Virus record (IMG/VR): IMGVR_UViG_3300028895_000139
Coordinates: 1 to 23,276 of that record
Strand: one strand, 5' to 3'
DNA: 23,276 nt
DNA from: a virus
The notes below the pieces were generated by a model. The model was not told the origin of the DNA. It was given only the letters and a program-made list of their open reading frames with translations, and did no database searches. Below, in pieces: positions 15,006 to 21,403 of this stretch; positions within the stretch are counted from its first letter, which is position 1; each line of letters starts with the position of its first letter. The translations under genes were made by a program, and so were the position numbers.

Positions 15006-15269
15006 ATGCCTATTTACCAATCCCATCCTGAGCACATGACGCGCCAGTTTGTGAAATTGCCCGATCCTATCAGATGTCACGTGGATTACGGCGAGGGCAC
15101 AATCATAATTGAACTGGGAGACGCTATAAACTCCTGGCTGGTAGCCCTAGAAAATGGGGGCTGTTGGACCACGCCGGTTGATGACTGCGCCTGCTTCCTA
15201 CCAGAACACCACTGCCCAGCATGCGAAGCCAAGGCGCGGGAGATGTTCCCGCTAGAGGAGGTTTATTAA
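15006..15269 (+). CDS. Cysteine-rich small protein, possible zinc site
   Basis: The ATG at 15006 is preferred, since AGGAGG stands at 14996-15001; an earlier in-frame ATG at 14976 lies inside the preceding gene. The 87-residue product has a beta-rich first half (YGEGTIIIELGDAINSWLVAL). The C-terminal cluster GGCWTTPVDDCACFLPEHHCPACEAK, with five Cys and two His, could bind zinc. The stop overlaps the next start (TAATG). I do not recognise the family. Confidence 0.6.
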   Translation: MPIYQSHPEHMTRQFVKLPDPIRCHVDYGEGTIIIELGDAINSWLVALENGGCWTTPVDDCACFLPEHHCPACEAKAREMFPLEEVY

Positions 15270-15358
15270 TGTTGACCCCCCTTGAATTCTATACCGTGAT
15301 GGCAGTCCTAGGCTTCGTGCTGTGCTGGATGGCATGGCGTGACTTGAATAGAAAATAG
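15269..15358 (+). CDS. Second 29-residue membrane micro-protein
   Basis: MLTPLEFYTVMAVLGFVLCWMAWRDLNRK has a hydrophobic helix of about 17 residues followed by a basic end. It is the same length and design as the gene at 14908 but not obviously homologous. Its start shares one base with the previous stop (TAATG), which favours coupled translation; GAGGAGG lies at 15255-15261. A role in membrane disruption or signalling is possible, without evidence. Confidence 0.5.
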   Translation: MLTPLEFYTVMAVLGFVLCWMAWRDLNRK

Positions 15359-15372
15359 CAGAAAGGAGGAGC

Positions 15373-15660
15373 ATGACAGACAATATTTTAGCCCCGCTCA
15401 CATTCACAGAGGCAGAGATCGGGTTGTTCATCCGTGACCGGCGTTGCGCAATATGCCGCAGCCACTTTATCCCGTTCTACCAGGGCAACGGCGAGTATTA
15501 CGCCGAGTGCCCTAACTGCGGGAAGGTGACACAACACATACACACAAGCCGCGTGCGCATCGACCAATTGAACAGCGATGAGGCGTTTGCGGCGCGCGAC
15601 TTACGAAAGAAGAAACCCAAAAGAAGTTCGGACGAGATCCTAACTGAGCTAGGATTCTGA
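15373..15660 (+). CDS. Zinc-ribbon protein
   Basis: A 95-residue protein with [11 protein letters not shown] and, 20 residues later, [11 protein letters not shown]. The CxxC...CxxC spacing is that of a zinc ribbon. The flanking parts are charged, with a basic tail ([13 protein letters not shown]). AAGGAGGAG is immediately upstream. Such ribbons occur in phage recombination or replication accessory proteins, and the RecT-like gene follows within 14 bases. A role in nucleic-acid binding is plausible but unproven. Confidence 0.65.
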   Translation: MTDNILAPLTFTEAEIGLFIRDRRCAICRSHFIPFYQGNGEYYAECPNCGKVTQHIHTSRVRIDQLNSDEAFAARDLRKKKPKRSSDEILTELGF

Positions 15661-15673
15661 AAGGAATAGACTG

Positions 15674-16555
15674 ATGACAAGTGAAATAATACAACAGCGA
15701 ACACACATGACAGACGAGCAAATTGATTTGATAAAGCGCACTATTGCCAAAGGCTCAACTGACGATGAACTGAAATTGTTTATCATGCAGGCAGAGCGCA
15801 CAGGACTTGACCCTTTCTCGCGCCAAATCTACGCAATCAAACGCTGGGATTCAAAAGAGAAACGAGAGGTCATGGCAATTCAAACCAGTATAGACGGTTT
15901 TCGTCTCATTGCTGATCGGACAGAAAAATATGCTGGTCAAATCGGTCCCTTCTGGTGTGGCAAAGATGGCGAATGGTTGGATGTGTGGTTGTCTAACGAG
16001 CCTCCATCTGCCGCCAAGGTCGGAGTTTTCAAAACCGGCTTTGCAGAACCACTTTGGGCAGTTGCCCGTTATGACTCTTATGTACAGTGCAAAAAGGATG
16101 GCAGTATAACTGTTTTCTGGTCACGAATGCCCGACCTTATGCTGGCAAAATGCGCCGAGTCTCTTGCGCTTCGCAAAGCATTTCCCCAAGAGTTGAGCGG
16201 ATTGTATACCGCAGAAGAAATGGGGCAAGCATCAAACGGGTTTGATGCCGTTGATACCGTTGAGGGCCAAGTGGTAGAAACAAAAACCCCATCCGATACT
16301 GTGAAGAAATCCCCACCTAAAGCAAAAGAACCTAACGGCAACGGCGTATCGAAAGTTGTTCAAGCTCTGGTCGATGCTGGGACCGCAAGCAATAATGCGC
16401 ACGCGGCTAGTATCCTGAACATGATCAAATCAGAAAAGCCCAAGATTTCTGATCAGGAACTTGTACTCGCCGCCAAATTCTATCGTGGGTGGCGCGATAA
16501 AGGCGACGAAAAAGAAACCGCGCTGGCTAAGGCGCTGAAGGGCGATCAGCCTTAG
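15674..16555 (+). CDS. bet: RecT/Bet-type single-strand annealing protein
   Basis: The 293-residue protein begins with [72 protein letters not shown], the hallmark block of the phage recombination protein Bet family. The second block is [44 protein letters not shown]. The protein anneals complementary single strands during phage recombination. The C-terminal third is variable ([13 protein letters not shown] linker) and ends in a helical region. The usual exonuclease partner is not found nearby. The gene lies between zinc-ribbon genes in the early operon. Confidence 0.88.
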   Translation: MTSEIIQQRTHMTDEQIDLIKRTIAKGSTDDELKLFIMQAERTGLDPFSRQIYAIKRWDSKEKREVMAIQTSIDGFRLIADRTEKYAGQIGPFWCGKDGEWLDVWLSNEPPSAAKVGVFKTGFAEPLWAVARYDSYVQCKKDGSITVFWSRMPDLMLAKCAESLALRKAFPQELSGLYTAEEMGQASNGFDAVDTVEGQVVETKTPSDTVKKSPPKAKEPNGNGVSKVVQALVDAGTASNNAHAASILNMIKSEKPKISDQELVLAAKFYRGWRDKGDEKETALAKALKGDQP

Positions 16556-16561
16556 CGTTTC

Positions 16562-16609
16562 TTCTCCTCCTTGGGTATGGGGGGAGGCTGATACCTCCCC
16601 CCAGGAGAA
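16562..16609 (+). other. GC-rich intergenic hairpin after the recombinase gene
   Basis: A perfect 10-bp stem is formed by 16578-16587 and 16594-16603 (TGGGGGGAGG with its complement), with loop CTGATA. TTCTCCT (16562-16568) can close it further by pairing with AGGAGAA (16603-16609), with one base shared at 16603. No U-run follows, so simple termination is unlikely. Its plan matches the hairpin at 2594-2617. Confidence 0.6.
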
Positions 16610-16631
16610 TCATATAAATGAGGAAGACACA

Positions 16632-16835
16632 ATGATAAACAAATATGATGTAAGACTAAATCTAGAATGTCCATATTGCAGAAAAACTATTTGCTACCTG
16701 TTCCCCTGCAAATTATATGGACCAACCTCCCTTGTATTGATATGCGACATAGAAGAGGGTGGTTGCGATAAAGAGTTTGTAGTCCGCTTACAACATAAAT
16801 ATATTACCAGCACTCACAAAATCGAGGAGACATAA
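16632..16835 (+). CDS. Small zinc-binding protein
   Basis: A 67-residue product with [19 protein letters not shown] followed by [19 protein letters not shown]. CxxC, then C and C at a spacing compatible with a treble-clef or ribbon knuckle, suggest one zinc ion. The stop shares one base with the next ATG (TAATG), so it is coupled to the first pentapeptide-repeat gene. The family is not known to me. Confidence 0.6.
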   Translation: MINKYDVRLNLECPYCRKTICYLFPCKLYGPTSLVLICDIEEGGCDKEFVVRLQHKYITSTHKIEET

Positions 16836-17449
16836 TGACCGAAAAAATAGACGGTCGCGGCTGGAAGTTCTTGAACCAGTACGGGGCGACGGAATACGAA
16901 GGGGTTGAAACCATATATCCCCTGCCAAGACCTGACGAGAAGTGGGGTCCGTGGCTCACACATCCCGAACCTGCTGAACCAGATGGTAAGGATTGCGGTT
17001 CTGGTCGCTGGCATGTGATGAAGAAACTGTCAGCACAATACGCGCCCATTGGTTGGTGGCCGTGGTTCGTCGAATATCGAGGCATCTTTGGCGAGAGCGA
17101 TAAAAAGGTTGGGGTCCGTGAATTGCGGTTGCGCCTTGTACCAAAGCGTGTGTTTTGGCGTGTAATCCGGTTGGGTTGGTGTAAGGGTTCCAACCTATGG
17201 AATGCCGTCCTGTGGAATGCCGACCTGCGGGGTGCCAACCTGCGGGGTGCCAACCTGCGGGATGCCAACCTGCGGTATGCAGACCTGCGGAATGCCAACC
17301 TGCGGGATGCCAACCTGGAGGGTGCTGACCTGCGGTATGCCGACCTGCGGGATGCCGACCTGCGGTATGCCGACCTGGAGGGTGCTGACCTGCGCGGCAT
17401 TATCACAAACGAATACACGAGGATGCCAGAAGATAAGGAGACACAATGA
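16835..17449 (+). CDS. Pentapeptide-repeat protein with conserved N-terminal domain, copy 1
   Basis: The 204-residue protein has an N-terminal domain, residues 1-118, rich in Trp and Pro ([60 protein letters not shown]). Residues 120-188 then form about 14 pentapeptide repeats of A(D/N)LRx type. The DNA repeat unit is 15 bp. Such repeats form a right-handed quadrilateral beta-helix. In Qnr and MfpA this mimics DNA and protects or inhibits gyrase, but most family members have unknown roles. The final residues ([16 protein letters not shown]) are nearly identical to those of copy 2, which begins in the overlapping ATGA. Confidence 0.8.
   Translation: MTEKIDGRGWKFLNQYGATEYEGVETIYPLPRPDEKWGPWLTHPEPAEPDGKDCGSGRWHVMKKLSAQYAPIGWWPWFVEYRGIFGESDKKVGVRELRLRLVPKRVFWRVIRLGWCKGSNLWNAVLWNADLRGANLRGANLRDANLRYADLRNANLRDANLEGADLRYADLRDADLRYADLEGADLRGIITNEYTRMPEDKETQ
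17192..17398 (+). repeat. 15-bp tandem repeat array encoding pentapeptides, copy 1
   Basis: About 14 units, typically GACCTGCGG plus a variable pair, then ATGCC. Units differ mainly at the two residues after ADL. Unit length divisible by three keeps several frames open, including antisense ones. Confidence 0.85.
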
Positions 17450-18195
17450 CCGAAAAAATAGATGGTCGCGGCTGGAAGTTCTTGAACCAGTACGGGGCGA
17501 CGGAATACGAAGGGGTTGAAACCATAGATCCCCTGCCAAGACCTGACGAGAAGTGGGGTCCGTGGCTCACACATCCCGAACCTGCTGAACCAGATGGTAA
17601 GGATTGTGGAGCGGGCAGGTGGCACGTCATGAAGAAACTATCCGCGCGATACGCACCTGTCGGTTGGTGGCCGTGGTTTTGTGAGTATCGAGGCATCATT
17701 GGTGAAAGCAAGGAGAAAGTAGGGGTGAGGGAACTCCGCTTGAAACGTGTTAGTAAACGTGTGTTCTGGCGCATTATCCGGCTGGGCTGGTGTTGCGGTG
17801 CCGACCTGCGGTATGCCAACCTGCAGGGTGCCGACCTGCGGAGTGCCAACCTGCAGGGTGCCGACCTGCGGTATGCCGACCTGCGGTATGCCGACCTGCG
17901 GGATGCCGACCTGCGGAGTGCCAACCTGCAGGGTGCCGACCTGCGGTATGCCGACCTGCGGTATGCCGACCTGCGGTATGCCAACCTGCGGTATGCCGAC
18001 CTGCGGAGTGCCAACCTGCAGGGTGCCGACCTGCGGTATGCCGACCTGCGGGATGCCGACCTGCGGGATGCCGACCTGCGGGATGCCGACCTGCGGAGTG
18101 CCGACCTGCGGGATGCCGACCTGCGGGATGCCAACCTGCGGAGCATTATCACAAATAAATACACGAGGATGCCAGAAGATAAGGAGACACAATGA
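17446..18195 (+). CDS. Pentapeptide-repeat protein with conserved N-terminal domain, copy 2
   Basis: A 249-residue paralogue of the preceding gene. The first 160 or so bases differ from copy 1 at only two positions. Similarity then drops sharply to a diverged but homologous region ([28 protein letters not shown]). The pentapeptide part is longer, with about 23 units at residues 120-232, dominated by [20 protein letters not shown]. The C-terminal tag is again nearly identical to copy 1. The proteins may act as a pair or as a size-variant series generated by repeat slippage. The lysin gene starts in its stop (ATGA). Confidence 0.8.
   Translation: MTEKIDGRGWKFLNQYGATEYEGVETIDPLPRPDEKWGPWLTHPEPAEPDGKDCGAGRWHVMKKLSARYAPVGWWPWFCEYRGIIGESKEKVGVRELRLKRVSKRVFWRIIRLGWCCGADLRYANLQGADLRSANLQGADLRYADLRYADLRDADLRSANLQGADLRYADLRYADLRYANLRYADLRSANLQGADLRYADLRDADLRDADLRDADLRSADLRDADLRDANLRSIITNKYTRMPEDKETQ
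17803..18141 (+). repeat. 15-bp tandem repeat array encoding pentapeptides, copy 2
   Basis: About 23 near-identical 15-bp units, the longest repeat in the window. Higher-order repetition is visible: blocks [10 protein letters not shown] recur three times, which points to segmental expansion by slippage or unequal recombination. Confidence 0.85.
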
Positions 18196-18902
18196 AACTT
18201 TTATATCCAGTCCCGTCAAATGCTCCAATAACACAGACGTTTGCGGAGCATGTGAAGTGGGCAAAGGTGAATGGGTGGTGCCATAAGCCTGGTCCATGTC
18301 CGAGTGGCGTTTATTACTATGGGGGGGTTGACTTTGGCGCTCCTATGGGAACAACCGTACTTGCCTCGGCTGATGGGGTTGTATCTGATAGGCGATGGGC
18401 TAAAACTGGCTATGGTTATCATGTACGTATCGCTCACAACATTCACTTTATGACTATTTATGCCCATCTAAGAGATATTGTCGTTGACGAAGGTCAGGAT
18501 GTCAGAGCCGGAGATTTTGTTGGTTATTTGGGCAACACGGGCAATAGCACCGGACCACACCTGCACTTTGAACTTCGTAAAGATGGAGTGCCAATCGACC
18601 CGGCTCCATACCTGGTCAAGTGCATTGACGAGGAACCGGAACCAGTTGAGATTGAAATACCGCAGTTTCCAGAGTTGCCCGTTGCGGAAATCACCGCTGA
18701 CCCGTTCCTGAATATACGTACTGGACCAGGAACTGCTAACCCTGTTACATATCACCTAAATAAAGGCGAATTGGTCGAGGTTATATGTCTTGTACGAGGC
18801 AGTTCATTCCCCGATGGCAACGATCTCTGGATGGTGTTGGGCTACTGCCAATACGCCGCAATGCGCTACCGCGGCAAGGTATATGCTAAGTGGGTAAAGT
18901 AA
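18192..18902 (+). CDS. Endolysin-like protein: M23 peptidase domain plus SH3 domain
   Basis: The 236-residue protein has an M23/LytM-type domain at residues about 8-142, with [23 protein letters not shown], the strand IYAHLRD (His92) and [17 protein letters not shown] (His123, His125). A Pro/Glu linker follows ([17 protein letters not shown]). A bacterial SH3-like domain carries [29 protein letters not shown]23 enzymes cut peptide bridges in peptidoglycan, and the SH3 part usually binds the wall. The HxxxD zinc motif reads YYYGGVD, so Tyr43 replaces the first zinc-binding His. There is no signal peptide, as expected for a holin-dependent lysin. It overlaps the pentapeptide gene by four bases. 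Confidence 0.8.
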   Translation: MKLLYPVPSNAPITQTFAEHVKWAKVNGWCHKPGPCPSGVYYYGGVDFGAPMGTTVLASADGVVSDRRWAKTGYGYHVRIAHNIHFMTIYAHLRDIVVDEGQDVRAGDFVGYLGNTGNSTGPHLHFELRKDGVPIDPAPYLVKCIDEEPEPVEIEIPQFPELPVAEITADPFLNIRTGPGTANPVTYHLNKGELVEVICLVRGSSFPDGNDLWMVLGYCQYAAMRYRGKVYAKWVK

Positions 18903-18904
18903 TT

Positions 18905-18918
18905 ATGGGGCGGCGGAG
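18905..18918 (+). repeat. 5' half of the GGGGCGG element (E1, solitary)
   Basis: ATGGGGCGGCGGAG follows the lysin stop by two bases and matches the first ten bases of the complete elements at 19101, 19728 and 20139. No CCGCCCC partner occurs before the end of the next element at 19210. The GGAG inside it serves as ribosome binding site for the next gene. Confidence 0.6.
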
Positions 18919-18925
18919 CGGATAG

Positions 18926-19096
18926 ATGAACACCTGGGAATATACGTTTTGTCCTAAATGCGCTGGAGATTTTCAACTTGCGAAAGACATTGAGGATTAT
19001 CTCGAGGACAAGCAAATTGAAAATTGCCCCCACTGTGGGTGTGAATTAATCATTGAGGGAGAGTTACTTATCCACGTTCAAATGAACGATGTTTAA
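18926..19096 (+). CDS. Small zinc-ribbon protein
   Basis: Fifty-six residues: MNTWEYTFCPKCAGDFQL, an acidic helix, then ENCPHCGCELIIEGELLIHV. Two CxxC knuckles about 22 residues apart make a zinc ribbon. The ribosome binding site GGAG lies within the solitary E1 repeat, 7 bases before the ATG. The second knuckle resembles the antisense micro-protein at 14507. Four bases separate its stop from the next GGGGCGG element, so gene and element look like one unit. Confidence 0.6.
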   Translation: MNTWEYTFCPKCAGDFQLAKDIEDYLEDKQIENCPHCGCELIIEGELLIHVQMNDV

Positions 19097-19100
19097 TCAT

Positions 19101-19217
19101 GGGGCGGCGGCGTGGGTAACGCGTCTGGCTGGGGTTGATCGCCCGTAAGCGTGCCACGCCGACCTGGACACCGACCAGACCGGGAGCAATGATATGGATC
19201 GAATCCTGCCCGCCCCA
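19101..19217 (+). ncRNA. tRNA-like shell element E2
   Basis: GGGGCGG (19101-19107) pairs with CCGCCCC (19210-19216), followed by A as discriminator. After a two-base linker comes a D-arm-like hairpin, GCGT GGGTA ACGC (19110-19122). GTCTGG (19123-19128) pairs with CCAGAC (19175-19180) around a 46-base loop, where an anticodon arm would be. A T-arm-like stem is split: GCA (19186-19188), then seven extra bases, then GG, loop ATCGAAT and CCTGC (19205-19209). An alternative helix, GGCGTGG (19109-19115) with CCACGCC (19154-19160), would form a pseudoknot. The shape is tRNA-like but it is no normal tRNA. Confidence 0.45.
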
Positions 19218-19355
19218 CAGAGCCTATGGTGGAATGGCAAGCCACAAAAGGCCGAGATAACGTGCCACGTATTGAATGAAACGACAGGCCTCGGACGTGT
19301 GGTAACGACGCTAACAGTACCCAAAGGCAACGGAGGTGGTGCTACAGTCAGGTGA
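19194..19355 (+). CDS. Possible 53-residue protein starting inside element E2
   Basis: The ATG at 19194 stands 7 bases after GGAG (19183-19186), and the frame runs to TGA at 19353-19355. The product starts MDRILPAPQSLWWNGKPQKAEITCHV and ends in TVPKGNGGGATVR. It looks like a small beta protein with no recognised family. Its first eight codons coincide with the 3' end of the tRNA-like element E2, so either the element has been captured as coding sequence or this frame is fortuitous. Confidence 0.45.
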   Translation: MDRILPAPQSLWWNGKPQKAEITCHVLNETTGLGRVVTTLTVPKGNGGGATVR

Positions 19356-19390
19356 TTGTCCTAGTCCTGACAAAATGGGGGCGAGAAAGT

Positions 19391-19447
19391 GGCTCCGCCC
19401 TTCGGGGCGAAAAGAGGAGAGTCTCTCCCGATCTGGTAGGGAGAGAC
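19391..19447 (+). other. Two stable hairpins in the spacer before the 19466 gene
   Basis: CGCCC TTCG GGGCG (19396-19409) is a five-base stem on a TTCG loop. GTCTCTCCC (19421-19429) and GGGAGAGAC (19439-19447) form a 9-bp perfect stem. The next ribosome binding site (AGGAG) follows about 7 bases later. No U-run is present, so these are probably RNA-processing or translation-control structures. Confidence 0.6.
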
Positions 19448-19465
19448 AAATAATAGGAGATTGCA

Positions 19466-19723
19466 ATGAGCGCATATACACAATCGGTTGAGAGTTTAAG
19501 AAATAATACGATAAATCGGGCTCGAACTCTTGCTGACAATCAAGGTCAGCCATTTTGTGTTATTGAAATTCCTTATGGAGTTACATATATTACCTACGAT
19601 GTGATTCCGGCAAAATCTGGTGAAGTCATTGAATTGTCAGGTGAAGCTCGAATAATTTGTACTGTATATCCGGTGATTAATATTCCTATTGAGAGATCCT
19701 GTTTACCAGAAGATAACGAATGA
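19466..19723 (+). CDS. Hypothetical protein in the element-separated block
   Basis: An 85-residue product starting MSAYTQSVESLRNNTINRARTLADNQGQPFCVIEIPYGVTYITYDVIPAKSG and continuing VIELSGEARIICTVYP. It seems to be a helix followed by a beta fold. AGGAG is 7 bases upstream of the ATG. Element E3 begins 5 bases after the stop. The gene is more AT-rich than the neighbouring GC-rich spacers. The family is not recognised. Confidence 0.6.
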   Translation: MSAYTQSVESLRNNTINRARTLADNQGQPFCVIEIPYGVTYITYDVIPAKSGEVIELSGEARIICTVYPVINIPIERSCLPEDNE

Positions 19724-19727
19724 ACTT

Positions 19728-19894
19728 GGGGCGGCGGCGTGGAAGTGACACGTTCACACAGAAGCGTATCTGATGTGTGTAACCCGCGGAACGTAAGCCG
19801 CAGGCGATCCGTTGAATAAGTGCAAAAATACCTTGTTATCACTCAGCCCTTCGTGGTGCGGAAACGGTGGCAGGAGCGTTACCTGCCCGCCCCA
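19728..19894 (+). ncRNA. tRNA-like shell element E3
   Basis: GGGGCGG (19728-19734) pairs with CCGCCCC (19887-19893), followed by A. After a two-base linker, GCGTG GAAGTGA CACGT (19737-19753) makes a D-arm-like hairpin at the same distance from the end as in E2 and E4. GCAGG (19870-19874), loop AGCGTTA and CCTGC (19882-19886) make a T-arm-like hairpin directly abutting the acceptor strand. Its loop lacks the TTC of a true T-loop. The interior of about 115 bases holds other hairpins, such as CACACAGA paired with TCTGATGTGTG. No anticodon arm is identifiable. Confidence 0.45.
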
Positions 19895-19930
19895 CTAGAA
19901 GGATAAGATGGATTTGAAAGGAGAATAGCA

Positions 19931-20125
19931 ATGATAAATGGCGTAATACAAAGATTAATAGCAAAATTCTGGATGAAACTGGCATGGAAGATGCCAAAGA
20001 GACTTGTTTATTTCTGCGCAATCCGGTTGATCGCCTTCGCTACACAAGGGGAATATAGCAACACGATAATTCCAGAGCTAACAGCCATGGATGCGCTTGG
20101 GCGTTATGAGCAACAAATCTCATAA
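19931..20125 (+). CDS. Small basic phage protein
   Basis: Sixty-four residues: MINGVIQRLIAKFWMKLAWKMPKRLVYFCAIRLIAFATQGEYSNTIIPELTAMDALGRYEQQIS. AAAGGAGA is 6-13 bases upstream of the ATG. The first part is an amphipathic, strongly basic helix pair; the end (TIIPELTAMDAL) is a pattern I associate with small conserved phage proteins of unknown function. It could bind membrane or nucleic acid. The gene is bracketed by elements E3 and E4. Confidence 0.6.
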   Translation: MINGVIQRLIAKFWMKLAWKMPKRLVYFCAIRLIAFATQGEYSNTIIPELTAMDALGRYEQQIS

Positions 20126-20138
20126 ACAATACAGACAT

Positions 20139-20224
20139 GGGGCGGCGGCGTTATGGAGCACGAAATGCGCGGAGTTTTGATCATACCACCGTGGTTTCCG
20201 CAGGTTCGAATCCTGCCCGCCCCA
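20139..20224 (+). ncRNA. tRNA-like element E4, closest to a real tRNA
   Basis: Its 86 bases have acceptor GGGGCGG/CCGCCCC with discriminator A, and a D-arm-like hairpin (GCGTT at 20148-20152 with AATGC at 20164-20168). The T-arm is perfect: GCAGG TTCGAAT CCTGC (20200-20216), with a consensus T-loop. No 3' CCA is encoded. The anticodon region does not fold cleanly; a mismatched stem could present TGA (Ser) but I do not trust it. It may be a decayed tRNA or a tRNA mimic. A 86-residue open frame through it is an artefact. Confidence 0.5.
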
Positions 20225-20398
20225 CTAAGCGGTACGTGGTAGAAGCGTATGCTCCCACCCCGCAACGATCCGCAGTACGATGCCGCCTAACCCTGCGGTG
20301 GAGAACTAAAGGAGAGATCCTACTTCAATCTTTGATACCAGAACAAGTGTCCTTCATTGCATGGGAACGGCGGCACCCATGCCCGGAATTATTATGAC
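20225..20398 (+). other. Spacer between E4 and the glycosidase gene
   Basis: No convincing gene is present. It contains CCGC/GCGG inverted pairs near 20281-20296 and a 7-bp perfect inverted repeat, GCATGGG (20359-20365) with CCCATGC (20376-20382). That repeat ends 17 bases before the chosen start of the glycosidase and could affect its translation. The glycosidase lacks an obvious strong ribosome binding site. Confidence 0.4.
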
Positions 20399-21403
20399 AT
20401 GCGAAAATATCTGGTTTTATTTATTCTGGCGGTAATCATGGTCTCTTGTGTACCAACAAAACCACTAGGAATACAGGAGCATAAAATATTCATGCCAATC
20501 GCAATCAAGTCAAGACCCGCGCTGCACCGTGTCGGCGTCCAGTTGGAAGGCGCGACCGATTACAACCAACCGTACCTCATACCAGGATCTACCGTTGAGC
20601 GGCAGGTGTTCTGGTACAAGATTGAAGAAGAGCGCGGAGTTCTAAACTGGCCTTCAAAGCTTGACGCTGACATTCGCGCACTTGAGTCATATCCGTTAGT
20701 GTTGAACATCAAGACTACACCCACCTGGGCGAGGCAGTACGCGGGTTATGTTTGCTCTCCTCCCGCGGAACACTACTACTATGACTACGCAATGTTCGTT
20801 GTCAGCGTGATAGACAGGTATCACCCCAACGCGGTTGAGATATGGAACGAACCCGAGACGCACGCGAGCGGCATTGACCCGAACTCCCCGCTGATGGGAT
20901 GTTGGCCGAACAGGTTGACGTATTTCCAGGCGGGCAAACTGTATGGTGAGTTCGTGGATTATGTCTACAACATCGTACATGCGTACCATCCCAGCGTTTA
21001 CATCATGGCAGGTGCGACACTTCTTGACCCGTTCAGTAAAAAGGCAGAGTTTACCGAGGGGATGTTATCGACCCAACCCAACTATGACGTGTACTCAATT
21101 CACTCATACTTGACATACCCCAAGATGGACTACAAGCAAGTGCTGAGACAACTTGACTTTTTACGCAGGTACGGCGTGGACAAACCTATCTGGATTACAG
21201 AGACCAGTTTACTTTGTGACGGAGACTGCGGCGGCTCATTCGAGAAGGCGCAGGCAGATTACGCGCACTATATATTCAACTTAGACCTGGTTGACCACGT
21301 GCTGTGGTACACGCTTTACGGCAACGGTTGGCGCAACTCCGACCTGGCGTATGCAAGAATGAAGAAGCCCGCGTGGTACGTGTATGAGGAGATGTTGAGA
21401 TGA
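20399..21403 (+). CDS. Secreted lipoprotein glycoside hydrolase (clan GH-A type)
   Basis: The start at 20399 gives a lipoprotein signal (MRKYLVLFILAVIMVSC, candidate lipid Cys17); an earlier in-frame TTG at 20357 would bury it. The 334-residue protein then shows a TIM-barrel glycosidase pattern: VLNIKTTPTWARQYAG, VEIWNEPETHA with the NEP motif (Glu151, general acid/base), and PIWITETSLL (Glu268, probable nucleophile), as in clan GH-A families such as GH39 or GH5. It would hydrolyse a host surface or environmental polysaccharide from the outer membrane face or exterior. A lipoprotein enzyme in a phage is unusual and may be a lysogenic-conversion gene. Family and substrate are not settled. It overlaps the methyltransferase by four bases. 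Confidence 0.75.
   Translation: MRKYLVLFILAVIMVSCVPTKPLGIQEHKIFMPIAIKSRPALHRVGVQLEGATDYNQPYLIPGSTVERQVFWYKIEEERGVLNWPSKLDADIRALESYPLVLNIKTTPTWARQYAGYVCSPPAEHYYYDYAMFVVSVIDRYHPNAVEIWNEPETHASGIDPNSPLMGCWPNRLTYFQAGKLYGEFVDYVYNIVHAYHPSVYIMAGATLLDPFSKKAEFTEGMLSTQPNYDVYSIHSYLTYPKMDYKQVLRQLDFLRRYGVDKPIWITETSLLCDGDCGGSFEKAQADYAHYIFNLDLVDHVLWYTLYGNGWRNSDLAYARMKKPAWYVYEEMLR

Noticed and set aside
17192-18141. CRISPR array
   Set aside because: The repeats are contiguous 15-bp coding units without spacers.
16804-18297. Long open frames on both strands across the pentapeptide genes (Arg/Ser- or Val/Gly/Ile-repeat proteins)
   Set aside because: They arise because 15-bp repeats keep frames free of stops; they have no ribosome binding sites, and their repeats are simple translations of the same units.
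18907-19217. A tmRNA spanning E1 to E2
   Set aside because: The 5' part lacks the conserved tmRNA sequence after the acceptor strand, and a zinc-ribbon gene occupies the interior.
18905-20224. Integron attC sites
   Set aside because: The elements lack RYYYAAC/GTTRRRY cores and no integrase is present; only the alternating layout is similar.
20137-20397. 86-residue frame starting MGRRRYGARNA through element E4
   Set aside because: It contains SAGSNPARPT, the typical mistranslation of a tRNA T-arm and acceptor strand, and has no ribosome binding site.
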